Notes: a model not told the origin generated them from the sequence alone. DNA of 64,000 bases from Platycnemis pennipes (GCA_933228895.1 OW121848.1:160410688-160474687), one strand, 5' to 3'; counted from the stretch's first letter, positions 1-12,560 are shown. Program-made: numbers and translations.

Positions 1-3000
1 GTAAATGGATTGACCGTAACACCGATTTGGTGTGGTCTATCATTAAGAAGTAAATGCAATAATTAGCAAATAGGTGTAGTAACTGAACATTGTAAATGGA
101 TTGACCGTAACACCGATTTGGTGTGGTCTTTCATTAAAACGTAAAAGCAATAAAAAGGCAATTAGGTGTAGTAACTGAACATTGTAAATGGATTGACTTT
201 AATGCCGATTTGGTGTGGTCTTTCATTAAGAAGTAAATGCAATAATTAGCAATTAGTTGTAGTAAATGAACATTGTAAATGGATTGACCGTAACGCCGAT
301 TTGGTGTGGTCTTTCATTAAAACGTAAAAGCAATAAAAAGGCAATTAGGTGTAGTAACTGAACATTGTAAATGGATTGACCGTAACACCGATTCGGTGTG
401 GTCTTTCATTAAGAAGTAAATGCAATAATTAGCAATTAGGTGTAGTAACTGAACATTGTAAAGGGATTGACCGTAACACCGATTTGGTGTGGTCTTTCAT
501 TAAGAAGTAAATGCAATAATTAGCAATTAGGTGTAGTAACTGAACATTGTAAATGGATTGACTGTAGCACCGATTTGGTGTGGTCTTTCATTAAGAAGTA
601 AATGCAATAATTAGCAATTAGGTGTAGTAACTGAACATTGTAAATGGATTGACCATAACACCGATTTGGTGTGGTCTTTCAAATAAACGTAAATGAAATA
701 AAAAGGCAATTAGGTGAAGTAACTGAACATTGTAAATGGATTGACTGTAACACCGATTTGGTGTGGTCTTTCATTAAGAAGTAAATGCAATAATTAGCAA
801 TTAGGTGTAGTAACTGAACATTGTAAATGGAATTACCGTAGCACCGATTTGGTGTGGTCTTTCATTAAAAAGTAAAAACAATAAAACGGCAATTAGGTGT
901 AGTACCTGAACATTGTAAATGGATTGACCGTAACACCGATTTGGTGTGGTCTTTCATTAAGAAGTAAATGCAATAATTAGCAATTAGGTGTAGTAACTGA
1001 ACATTGTAAATGGATTGACTGTAACACCGATTTGGTGTGGTCTTTCATTAAGAAGTAAATGCAATAAATAGGCAATTAGGTGTAGTAACTGAACTCTGTA
1101 AATGGATTGACTGTAACACCGATTTGGTGTGGTCTTTCATTAAGAAGTAAATGCAATAAATATGCAATTAGGTGTAGTAACTGAACATTGTAAATGGATT
1201 GACTTTAACACCGATTTGGTGTGGTCTTTCATTAAGAAGTAAATGCAATAATTAGCAATTAGTTGTAGTAAATGAACATTGTAAATGGATTGACCGTAAC
1301 ACCGATTTGGTGTGGTCTTTCATTAAAACGTAAAAGCAATAAAAAGGCAATTAGGTGTAGTAACTGAACTCTGTAAATGGATTGACTGTAACACCGATTT
1401 GGTGTGGTCTTTCATTAAGAAGTAAATGCAATAATTAGCAATTAGGTGTTGTAACTGAACATTGTAAATGGATTGACCGTAACACCGATTTGGTGTGGTC
1501 TTTCATTAAAAAGTAAAAGCAATAAAACGGCAATTAGGTGTAGTAACTGAACATTGTAAATGGACTGACCGTAACACCGATTTGGTGTGGTCTTTCATTA
1601 AGAAGTAAAAGCAATAATTAGCAATTAGTTGTAGTAAATGAACATTGTAAATGGATTGACCGTAACACCGATTTGGTGTGGTCTTCCATTAAGAAGTAAA
1701 TGCAATAATTAGCAATTAGGTGTAGTAACTGAACATTGTAAATGGATTGACTGTAACACCGATTTCGTCCGGTCTTCCATTAAGAAGTAAATGCAATAAT
1801 TAGCAATTGGGTGTAGTAACTGAACTCTTGTGAATGGATTGACTGTAACACCGATTTGGTGTGGTCTTTCATTAAGAAGTAAATGCAATAAATAGGCAAT
1901 TAGGTGTAGTAACTGAACATTGTAAATGGACTGACCGTAACACCGATTTGGTGTGGTCTTTCATTAAGAAGTAAAAGCAATAATTAGCAATTAGGTGTAG
2001 TAACTGAACTCTGTAAATGGATTGACTGTAACACCGATTTGGTGTGGTCTTTCATTAAGAAGTAAATGCAATAAATAGGCAATTAGGTGTAGTAACTGAA
2101 CATTGTAAATGGACTGACCGTAACACCGATTTGGTGTGGTCTTTCATTAAGAAGTAAATGCAATAATTAGCAATTGGGTGTAGTAACTGAACTCTGTAAA
2201 TGGATTGACTGTAACACCGATTTGGTGTGGTCTTTCATTAAGAAGTAAATGCAATAAATAGGCAATTAGGTGTAGTAACTGAACATTGTAAATGGATTGA
2301 CTTTAACACCGATTTGGTGTGGTCTTTCATTAAGAAGTAAATGCAACAATTAGCAATTAGGTGTAGTAACTGAACTCTGTAAATGGATTGACTGTAACAC
2401 CGATTTGGTGTGGTCTTTCATTAAGAAGTAAATGCAATAAATAGGCAATTAGGTGTAGTAACTGAACATTGTAAATGGATTGACTTTAACACCGATTTGG
2501 TGTGGTCTTTCATTAAGAAGTAAATGCAATAATTAGCAATTAGGTGTAGTAACTGAACATTGTAAATGGATTGACTGTAACACCGATTTGGTCCGGTCTT
2601 CCATTAAGAAGTAAATGCAATAATTAGCAATTAGGTGTAGTAACTGAACTCTGTGAATGGATTGACTGTAACACCGATTTGGTGTGGTCTTTCATTAAGA
2701 AGTAAATGCAATAAATAGGCAATTAGGTGTAGTAACTGAACATTGTAAATGGACTGACCGTAACACCGATTTGGTGTGGTCTTTCATTAAGAAGTAAATG
2801 CAATAAATAGGCAATTAGGTGTAGTAACTGAACATTGCAAATGGAATGACCGTAGCACCGATTTGGTGTGGTCTTTAATTAAAAGTAAATGCAATAAATA
2901 GGCAATTAGGTGTAGTAACTGAACACTGTAAATGGACTGACCGTAACACCGATTTGGTGTGGTCTTTCATTAAGAAGTAAATGCAATAAATAGGCAATTA

Positions 3001-3540
3001 GGTGTAGTAACTTAACATTGTAAATTGATTGACCGTAACACCGATTTGGTGTGGTCTTTCATTAAGAAGTAAATGCAATAATTAGCATTTAGGTGTAGTA
3101 ACTGAACATTGTAAATGGATTGACCGTAACACCGATTTGGTGTGGTCTTTCATTAAAACGTAAAAGCAATAAATAGGCAATTAGGTGTAGTAACTGAACA
3201 TTGTAAATGGATTGACTGTAACACCGATTTGGTGTGGTCTTTCATTAAGAAGTAAATGCAATAATTAGCAATTAGGTGTAGTGACTGAACATTGTAAATG
3301 GACTGACCGTAACACCGATTTGGTGTGGTCTTTCATTAAAACGTAAAAGCAATAAATAGGCAATTAGGTGTAGTAACTGAACATTGTAAATGGATTGACT
3401 GTAACACCGATTTGGTGTGGTCTTTCATTAAGAAGTAAATGCAATAATTAGCAATTAGGTGTAGTGACTGAACATTGTAAATGAATTGACCTAAACACCT
3501 ATTTGGTGTATTCTTTTATTAGGAAGTATGGATGTAATAA
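1..3540. repeat. Satellite array, 91-92 bp unit, about 38 copies
   Basis: The first unit runs 1-91 and the next starts at 92; the same sequence then repeats without a break to about 3,540. Every unit carries a short dyad, ACACC-GATTT-GGTGT, which is almost unchanged while flanking positions vary. Visible variants are TTGACC or TTGACT before the dyad, AACATTG or AACTCTG at the unit joint, and AAGAAGTAAATGCAATAATTAG or AAAACGTAAAAGCAATAAAAAGG after it. Variants alternate in places (about 1,830-2,750), as in a two-unit higher-order repeat. Stops occur in all frames and no open frame of useful length exists, so it is non-coding. The array is cut by the left edge of the window, so its full size is unknown. 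Confidence 0.97.
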
Positions 3541-3915
3541 ATTATCTTTTTAGTTGTAGTAACTGAATAAGATAATTGGGTTGACAAAAACTCTTAGGGG
3601 TGGTCTTTCACTTGATGGGAAAGAAAATTAATAAGCCATTCGCTGTATTTGTAATATTCATCGAATGGACCGATCCAAAACCTGGAGTGGTGTTTTCTTC
3701 AGAGGGGATGGAAATACAATAAATTAGCTGTAAGGTAATTTGAAAGTAGCTTATGTACTTGGGAATAGGCTTGGTGCATACACTGGTGTGGTCTTTTGCT
3801 TTGTAGCCAATGTATTAATTTTACGGCTAGTAGTCATTCAAGTACTCTTTTAATGGCTGGATGAAAATACTGGTTGGTGTGGGGTTTTACTTAAATGGAA
3901 ATGTGATGAATAGTC
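3541..3915. repeat. Diverged edge of the satellite array
   Basis: Beyond 3,540 the unit can still be followed through anchors such as GGTGTGGTCTTT-like and GTAGTAACTGAA-like blocks (near 3,598, 3,690, 3,783 and 3,873). Spacing stays near 90 bp but identity falls steadily. This is the expected look of an array edge that is no longer homogenised by unequal exchange. An open frame starting at 3,861 lies partly in this degenerate repeat and is not a convincing gene. Confidence 0.75.
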
Positions 3916-4256
3916 TATTATGGGTGCTTAATTTACTTAACGATTTGGTTGACAGTGGACCCTGGGTTAGTGGCCATCCTCTAGGCTTTAAATATAATTT
4001 TAAATTTCCCGTAAAAGATTTGTTTGTCCATAAGGCTAAGTTAGTCAGGATGAAAATATTTATACCCACACATTGTTCACACACATTAAAACAAATACAT
4101 CTGAATAACATGAGGTGGATCTTTTGGTGTTGGATGAATACTGCAGAATCTGCCCTGCCTCTGCTTGAGCAGTTTGAAGCCTTCACGACATCATCTTGGG
4201 GAATAGTGTTTTTGTGATGGTGAAAGTTATTACAGTGGTTCTGTGCAAGGTCATTT

Positions 4257-4280
4257 TAGTGTGTGTGTGTGTGTGTGTGA
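4257..4280. repeat. (GT)n microsatellite
   Basis: A run of GT dinucleotides followed by an imperfect GA/GT tail up to about 4,300. Confidence 0.9.
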
Positions 4281-4689
4281 GTGAGTATGTGTGGTTGTTT
4301 GTGCTTGTGTAATAATGTGCTCGACGAGGGATCGTCGATGGAAGGCAGAGATTCAGCCACCGATGGACCTTGCAGTGTGTACAGTAGGGATTCATCTCCT
4401 CTCCTTGCATGTCATATAGGTCTAACATATATAGCTGCAACTATTACTTCCTAGGTCCTCTTATTGCCATATATTTCTGAAAGCATTAGATAGAAAAAAT
4501 CCCCTTTAAAGATGGTTGACATCAGTCTAATCTTTAACCCCTTCTCAATAAACCCAACTGTTGCTTAAGAGGAAACTTAGCTCATGCAATGGAAAAACCC
4601 AATCCACTGCTTCAATCTTTCATTAAAGGGATCCATTGGATCATCATTATTATAAAATTTTGAAGTATAATGCATTCTATAAAAGAATT

Positions 4690-5000
4690 TGCCTTTGTTT
4701 ACTGAGGCACCTGGCATGATGGGGCCTTTTGGGGCTTTAAAGAAACAATTCTTTTAAAGTGTTTGCCTTGGTTTACTCCTAGGCACTCTACATGGTAGGG
4801 CCCTTAAGGGGCTTTAAAGAGAACTATTCCAATTAGAGTGAGGGGAAGCAAAGGAAGTTCATTCCTTTGCCCCCCCGAATAATAGGGCCCCAAGAGGGGC
4901 TTTAGTGAAAATCATTATCTGGTCATGGCCTTGGTACCCTCCAAGGTCCCTGCATATTAGGGCCCTGTTACGGGGCTTTAGAAAAAAAATTCTCACATGG
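4690..5000. repeat. Degenerate tandem repeat with GGGCC...GGGGCTTTA core
   Basis: Four diverged copies spaced about 76-85 bp share a core of GGGSCC, a few variable bases, then GGGGCTTTA (cores near 4,720, 4,797, 4,884 and 4,960). Each core is preceded by a CCTTGGTTTACTCCTAGGCAC-like block. The core can form a short GGGCC/GGGGCYY stem. A fifth, weaker copy may lie near 5,070. No coding potential is seen. Confidence 0.75.
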
Positions 5001-6600
5001 AGATAATTGACACTAAGGGAAACTTGGTCTAAGACCAATGAGGACATCATAGAAATGTCAAAGGTGTACATTTTAGGGCCATATTGTCACTAGTGAGTAG
5101 TGAAAAGCAAAGACTCTCTAACAGTTGGATCAGAACATTGTTTTTGTTCAAATGTCTACATCACTAAGTTTCAAAACATTCTGGAATTCACACAAATTTA
5201 CAATCGCTGTACTACATGATGCACCCTACACAAATATCCCATGACTGATTTAAATGATATTAACTCAATTATCATTCTGACACATACTACCTCTGATGCT
5301 CAAAGCCTTTCGTGAACAGATTACCAACATCTAAAGTCACCCTTATGTAAGAGGAATAAGGAGAAATTTTAAACATTGGTAACATTGGTAGTCTGGTTAA
5401 AATAGGCAGGCCATTGTAAGTTATTCATTTAAGGGTCATGTGTTAGTCTTTAGCTCATTTTGATGAATCTTTGAAGCCTAAGCATCAAGTATGCACCATT
5501 CATGGGCTATATAGTCTCTCTCCAGGAATGGTATTTAACATTTCATTGGTATTTTCATTACTTGTGCCTTATTGCGCTTATGAAATTATATTATTTTTGT
5601 GTGAGTGTCAAAAGAGTTTTGAGTGAGGAGTCAGAAATAATGTACATTATTTTTGACTCCTCACTGAATTTACTTCCCTGCGCCTGTTTATCTTCTTGGT
5701 CTGATAATCATTTTCATGTATGATCCTCCGGCACCTCGAAAGATACAACTACGCATGGTCACTTTATTTTGTTGACATTAAAGGTGTTGATGGGACAGTT
5801 TTGTTGGCTATGATATGAACTATGATAGTGTTACATGTATTTGGACTTGGGGAAAACTTGTTTACACACATGCTTTATATGGTCTAGTGTTTTGTTATTC
5901 TATTTAGTAATTATGAGCTTTAAAAAGACTAATTCAAACTTGCGTTCTCTAGAATTGTGACTAATATAATATTCCCTTGCAGCTTGTATTCTGAAGAACA
6001 CTTGGTGGTTAACATTTGCTTATACAAAAAAGTTTCATATTAATTTTTGTGCTCTCATAACTGCAATTCTCAAACATAGAATTAATTTCTTTCTGGTGTT
6101 TTTGAGTGGCCTTACTCAATTTATATATTTCAATAAATCAACTGAATAATTTAAATGCCAACAACTTTTAAATTATGCTGTCGATTTCAATTATTACGGA
6201 TTTTTTTTGGTTAAAAATAGTGCATAATGGAATAAGTTTTTTTTATAGTTATGGGGCCAACTAACTGTATTGATTTTCATAGCCACATAGTGTGTGCAAA
6301 AATCTTCGAATTTTTCACTGGACCACCAAGTGTTATCAGTGGTTATATTGAGTGATGATAATTTTCTAATCACAATTTTTCTTGATTTTCATGCTTTCAC
6401 ACGAGCACCATTTACCAAAGGAATATTGTGAAAAGAGTGGATAAGTGCTTTGTGGCAATAACTCTTCAGTGTGGCAACTTCCTACATTTCCTGATTAATT
6501 TATTACTCATTCAAGGACTTTTTCTCATTATTCCATTGTTTGTATTGGGATCATATCAATTTTTGTATAATTCTTAATTTAAGCCATGATTGATCTTCAG
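5001..6600. other. Non-coding, AT-rich, no gene seen
   Basis: CpG-poor, AT-rich sequence with only short chance open frames. No splice-supported exon, RNA gene or recognisable element was found. It could be intron, 3' untranslated or intergenic DNA. Confidence 0.5.
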
Positions 6601-6609
6601 ATTGTAGAA

Positions 6610-7000
6610 ATTTGTGCCCTTAAACATCACAGAACAATACAGTTGTAATATAACCTTGATATTTTCCCCTTGTGTTCTTGTCAAATGAGAAAAATGAAAA
6701 GGGACTGCTGTTGTTTATATTTGTGGTGCCTTCTGCAATACATATCAAGAGTAGATTTCTATTTTTCAATTCTGTTCTAGTCACATAAGAAAAATGAAAG
6801 GAGATAGTTGTTCATACTTCTGCTGCCTTCTGCAATGCATATAAAGTATAATCTTGCCAATTTTTCAAAATTTAGTTCTTATCATATAAGAAAATGAAGA
6901 CTGTTGGTATTTGTTGTGGCTTCTGTAATTAATTTGAATTGTAATCTTGCTATTTTTTCAATCCTGTCTTTGTATAATAAAAGAAAATTAATTGAAAAAT
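6610..7000. repeat. Degenerate tandem repeat, about 110 bp period, 3-4 copies
   Basis: Three clear copies and part of a fourth share the order ATATTTTC/ATTTTTCAAT, TTCTTGTCA...GAGAAAAATGAAA, then GTGGTGCCTTCTGCAATACAT. The copies begin near 6,655, 6,765, 6,865 and 6,955 and have diverged a great deal. Non-coding. Confidence 0.7.
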
Positions 7001-9885
7001 ATTTTTAATAAATTTTGTTACCTTGTCCTAAATGTCATCAATTATAATACCATGCTCAATACTGTTCTTCGGGGCTTCTTACTCTTGAATCACCTGTGGT
7101 AAGTACTGTTGCTTCTTCATGTACTTAATTATTGATTTACAAGGTCTAGTGAATAGCTGCATTGAATCTAAAGGTACTTTCTATTGAATAACCATGCCCT
7201 AGTATCAATCATTGCATAGCAATTCATGATCTTCAAAAACATTTCTTTTGGTATACCACTTTGCCATTGTTATCAAAGGAATTTATTCGGACAGCCAGCA
7301 GTTAATGGTGCCTATTCAATCTTAAATGGAAATCTGACATTTTTTTCACTTGCACTTCAGAAATGAATGGTGAACTAGTTTTTTTTGTTGAAGCTAAGGA
7401 TCTAAAACATGAAACAATATGACATTAAATCCAAGAAAAGATTAAATGAAAAAAACGATAAATCCACATTTCAATTACTGTGAGAATCTAATGGCTGCAT
7501 CAAAACAATCTTAAGGGTTGTTAGCATATGATTATAATGAGATTCATCCTAATCCAATGCCTTTAAGCACCACGCTGAAGGTAGTCGAGGTAAATTAGGC
7601 AGGTGAGATATTAATGACATATCATTTTCACCTGATTAGTTACATACAAACTGATTGGTTTGGATGAATAATGAAGCAAAACTGTTTTTAATAATAGTTT
7701 GGGAACTGCTAATTGTAGTGTGATCCAAGTAGGTGAACTCCCTGTAGACAAAGGATTTTAAAAGGAAATGACCATTATGGAGCAACAATCCTAGCTAGGA
7801 CCAAACCAATCCTAGGATTGGTTTGATGCAGCTTTCCACTCGATTTTTCTATCAGCCAACCTTTTCATTGTGACGTAAATCTTCTAGGAAATGACTTTGA
7901 GATCATTTTAAAAATATTAATGTTAATAATTTTAATTTAGAAGGAATTTGGTCATGTGGGACACTGTCCATGCCAGCATAAGGAATAAGAATTAGATAAC
8001 ATATGTTAGAAATAATTTGGTACATATTGATACTTGGATATTGTAGTTACAAAGTTAACTGACAACTAACAATTGACAGGGAAGTCAGTGTTTTTCTTCA
8101 CTAATAAGGATCCAATATAAAATTATGAAATACCTGCCTCAACTCGTCCTGAACAAGGCCATAAAATTTTTGTCTTTAATATTTTCAAAGGTTCTTCAGT
8201 AACTTAAAAGGAAAATTATCAATTTTCACTACTTTCTCTGCCTCCATTTCTCTCTCTATACCTTTAGTTGATTTATAATTATTCACGATCAGAGAATAAT
8301 TTAGGGCCAATCTCTTCATGGACAATGCCTGGTCATGGTTAGATGTAACTGCATTTTTCCATTAGAGATATTCCTGGTAAAGTTGCTGAAAGGTAATTAT
8401 TTAAAAGTAACATTAATGACCACATCCTAGTAGCAATTGATATCTATACATTATCCATAGTGTTACCAATATCTAAAAAGCATTACATCTAAGGATACAT
8501 CATACCCCACGTCTGTCTTCCATGGTGCCGGATGAGAGCGAGCCAGCTTGGGTGTCAACATTACCCATAATGCCAAGAAAAACAAATGAATAGCAACATG
8601 CACAATAACAATGGAACAACTATTTAAGAGCAGACAACAAATGGATGAATACACTTGACAATTTCATACACAACAATCCTGAACTGTACATAGAATGTAC
8701 CAAATTTTCACACAGTTTCTTGAGGCTACCAGTACACAAATGACACCACAGCTGTACAGAAAAAATGTGTTCACATTTTGTACCACATAATCACACAACA
8801 TTACTTGTTGGCTGTTACCATTATTTGCTGGGTTATTGAACCTGAATTTTGCTGTTCTTACAGATAGTCCCATTCTGTATGCATATGTAATTTACCAATC
8901 GAAGATATTATGGTATATAGGTACATATTAAAATAACTGAGGGAACTATTTCTTGAACCTGACGCAATAGCCATATTTGAAACATGATGTTTGAGATGGC
9001 TTGGGGGTGGACTCAAACGTCAAGTTTGGGGTGGCTGTCACCATTGTTGACCTCCTCTTTACCCCCACCCCTCCAATCAAAACAGTGTTATCTAGTTCCA
9101 TTCTCTATGACTTTGGGGGGCAACCACCTCCTCCCTTCCCCTCCCCCCTCCCCCAAATCTTAGTAACAATCTTGAAAGAAACATTAACAGGAAGACCTGA
9201 AGGAAAAAGACCCTTGTGGAGACCTAGACTATAATGGTGAGGCTAACTCCAGAAAGACGATAAGAAAGATGGGAAGTTTGACAGTGATGGTGGAGGCAGA
9301 GAGTGATGGCGTAAAATTGTTGGTGGGGCCATGGAGGTAAGTTAATTTCATAACGGAATAGATTTCCAAAGCTAAAAAAAAAGACAATTTTCATTTCAAC
9401 AGTGTTGAAATTCAAGTTTACTGTTGTATTTTAACAGTAACTCTTGTAATTTGACGGTCACAGTTAAATTTCAATAGTTGTGTATTGGAACATTCACAGT
9501 ATAAATTTCCATCAGATTATTGATAAGATGCAACAGGTACTGTTGGATTTTAATGTTTAACAGCAGAAATCCAACATTCAACAGTAAATTGCCTTTAATG
9601 TTTAAGGACATAACAGTGTGTTGAAATTTCAGCGATTTATACACTTAGGATATTAGAATGTTCATAAGTATTTACATATAGTCTGTTGCTGATCTGAAAC
9701 TGGTTGAGCACAGATCTGTAATGCTTGAAAGGCCAATTTCTGGACTGTAAGTCTGCAACAGGACTGGACTTGTCTGGATTGCAATAAGGAGAAGGGAAAT
9801 TGTCTGAAAACTGAACTGAATTATGGTCCATAACTACACTGCAATATCTGTAGGTCTGTAACTAGTATGTATTAGAAGGGAGGTC
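7001..9885. other. Non-coding, AT-rich, with one perfect palindrome
   Basis: No gene is supported here. A 24-bp perfect palindrome centred on CCTAGG lies at 7,802-7,825. It leads into a TTTGATGCAGCTTTCCACT-type block that resembles the 3' region of arthropod RTE-like elements. From 9,400 to 9,620 short AACAGT and ACTGTT motifs recur in both orientations. A pyrimidine-rich stretch (9,050-9,160) produces chance proline-rich frames. Confidence 0.5.
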
Positions 9886-9889
9886 TAAA

Positions 9890-10760
9890 TGGACATTCTT
9901 CCCATCCCCTAAATTTCACCTGCTAATGCCCCTCTTCAGCCCCTCATACCTCCTGCCTCCCATCATGCTATCCAAGCTACCCGTTCTTCTCCTCCCTCTT
10001 CCCTGCTTACCCAACGTTCTTCCCTCAATTGCCCACTTCTTTCAAAACGTCCCCTTCTATTAACTTTTCCATCCACACCTTCTGCCTTCTTCTAATTTCA
10101 TCACTCAAATTTATTTCCTATGCTACCAATACTAGCACTTCATCATTCATCCACTTTTCAACCCAATTTACTTCCTCAATCCTTCTCCACACCCACATCT
10201 CAAAAGCCACAAGTCTATTTTCAACTTTCTTTCGCAAAGCCCACGTTTTCACCCCATATAGTGCAATGCTCTGTATTAAATTTTTCACCAGTCTTTTCTT
10301 TACTTCCCTACTCAACTCATTAGTTCATGCCTATGAGTAAAAGCTTCTTTTGCCAAAGCGATTCCTGTCCCACTTCAATGCTGCTATATCCTTTTTCCTA
10401 CAACACACTACCCAGATAGCTAAATTGCCCCACCTGCTCTAGCTTCTGACCTCCTACTTTTGTAGTTAAACTGGCCTTTTATGTTCTTGAAAAATGCATT
10501 ACTATCGTTTTCTTCTGATTTATCTTCATCCCGTATACTTCTCACTGTCCCTGCAAAGCATCCAGCATTTTTTGTAAGCCATGGGCTGACTGGCTGACTA
10601 GTACTTGGTCATCTGCGAACCTCACCAATTATATCAATTTCCCCCCGATTTCAATCCAGCCTCAAGCTCATCCCAAGCCTCTCACCATTTCCTCTGAGTA
10701 TATGTTAAAAAGTACCGGCAATAACTGACAGCCCTGCCTAGATAGGTAGATTGTTCTTGT
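9890..10760 (-). mobile_element. Non-LTR retrotransposon fragment (RTE-like reverse transcriptase)
   Basis: Read on the minus strand, the segment encodes reverse transcriptase pieces in several broken frames. A QGC..LPVLFNIYSEEM block is followed by the catalytic FADDQVLVSQS motif (about 10,590-10,630), then YGMKINQKKTIVM. Further on, at 10,315-10,118, an open piece carries LYGVKTWALRKK...FEMWVWRRIEEVNWVEK, the usual carboxy-terminal region of endonuclease-reverse transcriptase elements. Stops and frameshifts show it is dead, and no endonuclease domain is present. Confidence 0.85.
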
Positions 10761-10774
10761 GGTGAAGTTCCTCC

Positions 10775-12090
10775 AAGGAGGCACTTAGACCTATTGGCCC
10801 TTTTTGCCATCCACCCTTGTAGAGAAATCACCCATAGAGCCCAATTGCCTTGCTGAAGGCCAACAGGTCCCCTATGGGGATTTCCCTTACCTCCCTGGGT
10901 TCCAAAAATGGTGAACCCAGGTACCTATTTCGAGTCCTCATCACAGCAGGGCACTCGCATAATATGTGGGATGTGGTTTCATCCCCTTCTTCACACCACT
11001 TACATCTAGGTGAATCTACAATTCCCAAAGGTGCAGGTGCCTCATCACCTGGTAGTGCCCAGTAAGGAGTCCCACTACCGTTCGTAATTGACCCCTGTTT
11101 AGTGACAAGTCTTTTGGCAAGCCCAGGCCTGGGTTCTCCTATATGTAGTTTGGCCTGTCTAAGACTTGGTGTAATCCACCAGATCTCAGAATGCCAGGCT
11201 AAGCCCCACATTCAAATTTCTGTCATACCTATTGACGTACCAATAGGTATGATTTGCAGTGATCCAATCGGATCTCGGCTGGAATCGGCCCTTGCCAGCT
11301 CATCAGCCATCTCATTTCCGGATATGCCTGTATGACCAGGCACCCAGAAAAGTTCTACCTTTCCACATCTTCCTATATCATTAAGTGCCTCACGACACTT
11401 CTGCAGCAGCTGTGATTTGCACCATGGTGATGCCAGTGCTTTTAGAGCTGCCTGACTATCCTTGCATATATGTGTCAGTCTGTTGAACATCCCGATCTCC
11501 TGGCATACGCGCAAGTCAGAAGTGCATATACCTCTGCCTGGAACACCGTAGCATGTTCTCCCAGAGGGGTTGAGAGCTTCCTTGGTGTGCTACTATTGTA
11601 GACCCCTGCTCCCGCTCTTCCTTCTTTTCTGGAGCTATCCATATACCATACCTCAGCCCCACAATGGAGTTATTTCCCCTTTCCTCTAGCCCACTGTTCC
11701 CTATCTGGGAAGCGGGCTTTGAAGTAGAGGGATGATTGGTTGAGCCTGGCTATCATGCCATCTGTATACAACTGCCCATCTCGAGGATGGGACTCGACTT
11801 CATGAGCTCCGTCCAAACTTGTCCGTCCTTACCTGCATCTCTGCTTCCACATGGAGTGGAGCAAGGTTCAGCAGTTTCTAGCGCCAGAGTTGGGGTTGTT
11901 CTAATCGCCCCTGAAATGCCTATACAGGCCATTCGTTGTAGGTGGTTCAGTTTATTCCAAGCAGTTTTCAGCCGGACTCTCTTCCACCAAACTATTGTAT
12001 TTAAATCTATTGTAAAACAAATGAACATCATGATAAAATGCGGGACTTTTGGGTGCCCTTTTGATTCTTCAAAAACATTTTTTACCAATT
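10775..12090 (-). mobile_element. R1-like non-LTR retrotransposon 3' fragment with RNase H
   Basis: Read on the minus strand from 12,088 downward the order is as follows. A reverse transcriptase thumb piece (AWNKLNHLQRMACIGISGA) comes first. An RNase H domain follows, with YMDSSRKEGRAGAGVYN, ATVFQAEVYALLTCAY, CKDSQAALKAL and WVPGHTGISGNEMADELAR; these contain the D, E, D and D positions of the fold. Last is a tail with a Cys/His knuckle (CKWCEEGDETTSHILCECPA). The tail ends near 10,828. The pieces are in different frames and carry stops, so the copy is inactive. The 5' part, with endonuclease and reverse transcriptase palm, is missing. This layout is typical of R1, LOA and related clades; the exact clade is uncertain. 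Confidence 0.9.
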
Positions 12091-12149
12091 TATCCCTATT
12101 TAAATATCATTGGAAGCAATAACAATCTTTTTAATGCAAGATTTTAACC

Positions 12150-12560
12150 TTTTGTGAATCATCCTAAATCAAACAAATCCATTTTATCTTCATCATTCTT
12201 CGGTAGCACCACATTTCAAATGCTTCCAGCCTGGACTTCTCTTCTGCTGTTATTGTTCATGCTTCGCTGCCATATAGTAGAATGCTCCAGATGCATGTTC
12301 TAATGAAATGTTTCCTCACTTCGAAGCTTGTATTTGCAGCTGTAAGCAGAATCTTCTGCTGGTAAAATGAATGCCCTTTTCGCTTGGGTAATTCTACTGG
12401 CAATTTCTATTTTACTTCGTCCATCGCTGGTTACTCAGCTTCCCAGGTAACAAAACTCTTCCATCTCCTCGACTTTTTGTTTTCCTAGTTTAACATTGGT
12501 CCTGGCTTCCTTTCTTCTGCTACACACCAATACCCTAGTTTTCTTTTCATTGATATTCAG
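12150..12560 (-). mobile_element. Second RTE-like non-LTR fragment
   Basis: Minus-strand translation gives KTRVLVCSRRKEARTNVKLG, VEEMEEFCYLGS, a stop, then VTSDGRSKIEIASRITQAKR, and later a shifted GSEA...SRLEAFEMWCYRRM-like stretch. These are the carboxy-terminal landmarks of endonuclease-reverse transcriptase elements also seen at 9.9-10.7 kb. In-frame stops and frameshifts make it a relic. It lies beside the R1-like fragment, so this 2.7-kb block is a cluster of separate insertions. Confidence 0.8.

Noticed and set aside
1..3540. CRISPR-like array
   Set aside because: Units are whole tandem copies with no constant repeat/unique spacer structure, in a eukaryotic context.
3861..4217. 118-codon open frame after the satellite
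   Set aside because: It begins in degenerate satellite sequence, has an equally long antisense partner and shows no domain or splice context.
10029..10340. 103-codon plus-strand frame rich in serine and threonine
   Set aside because: Antisense shadow of the reverse transcriptase fragment on the minus strand.
11736..12122. 128-codon plus-strand frame
   Set aside because: Antisense to the R1-like reverse transcriptase and RNase H region.
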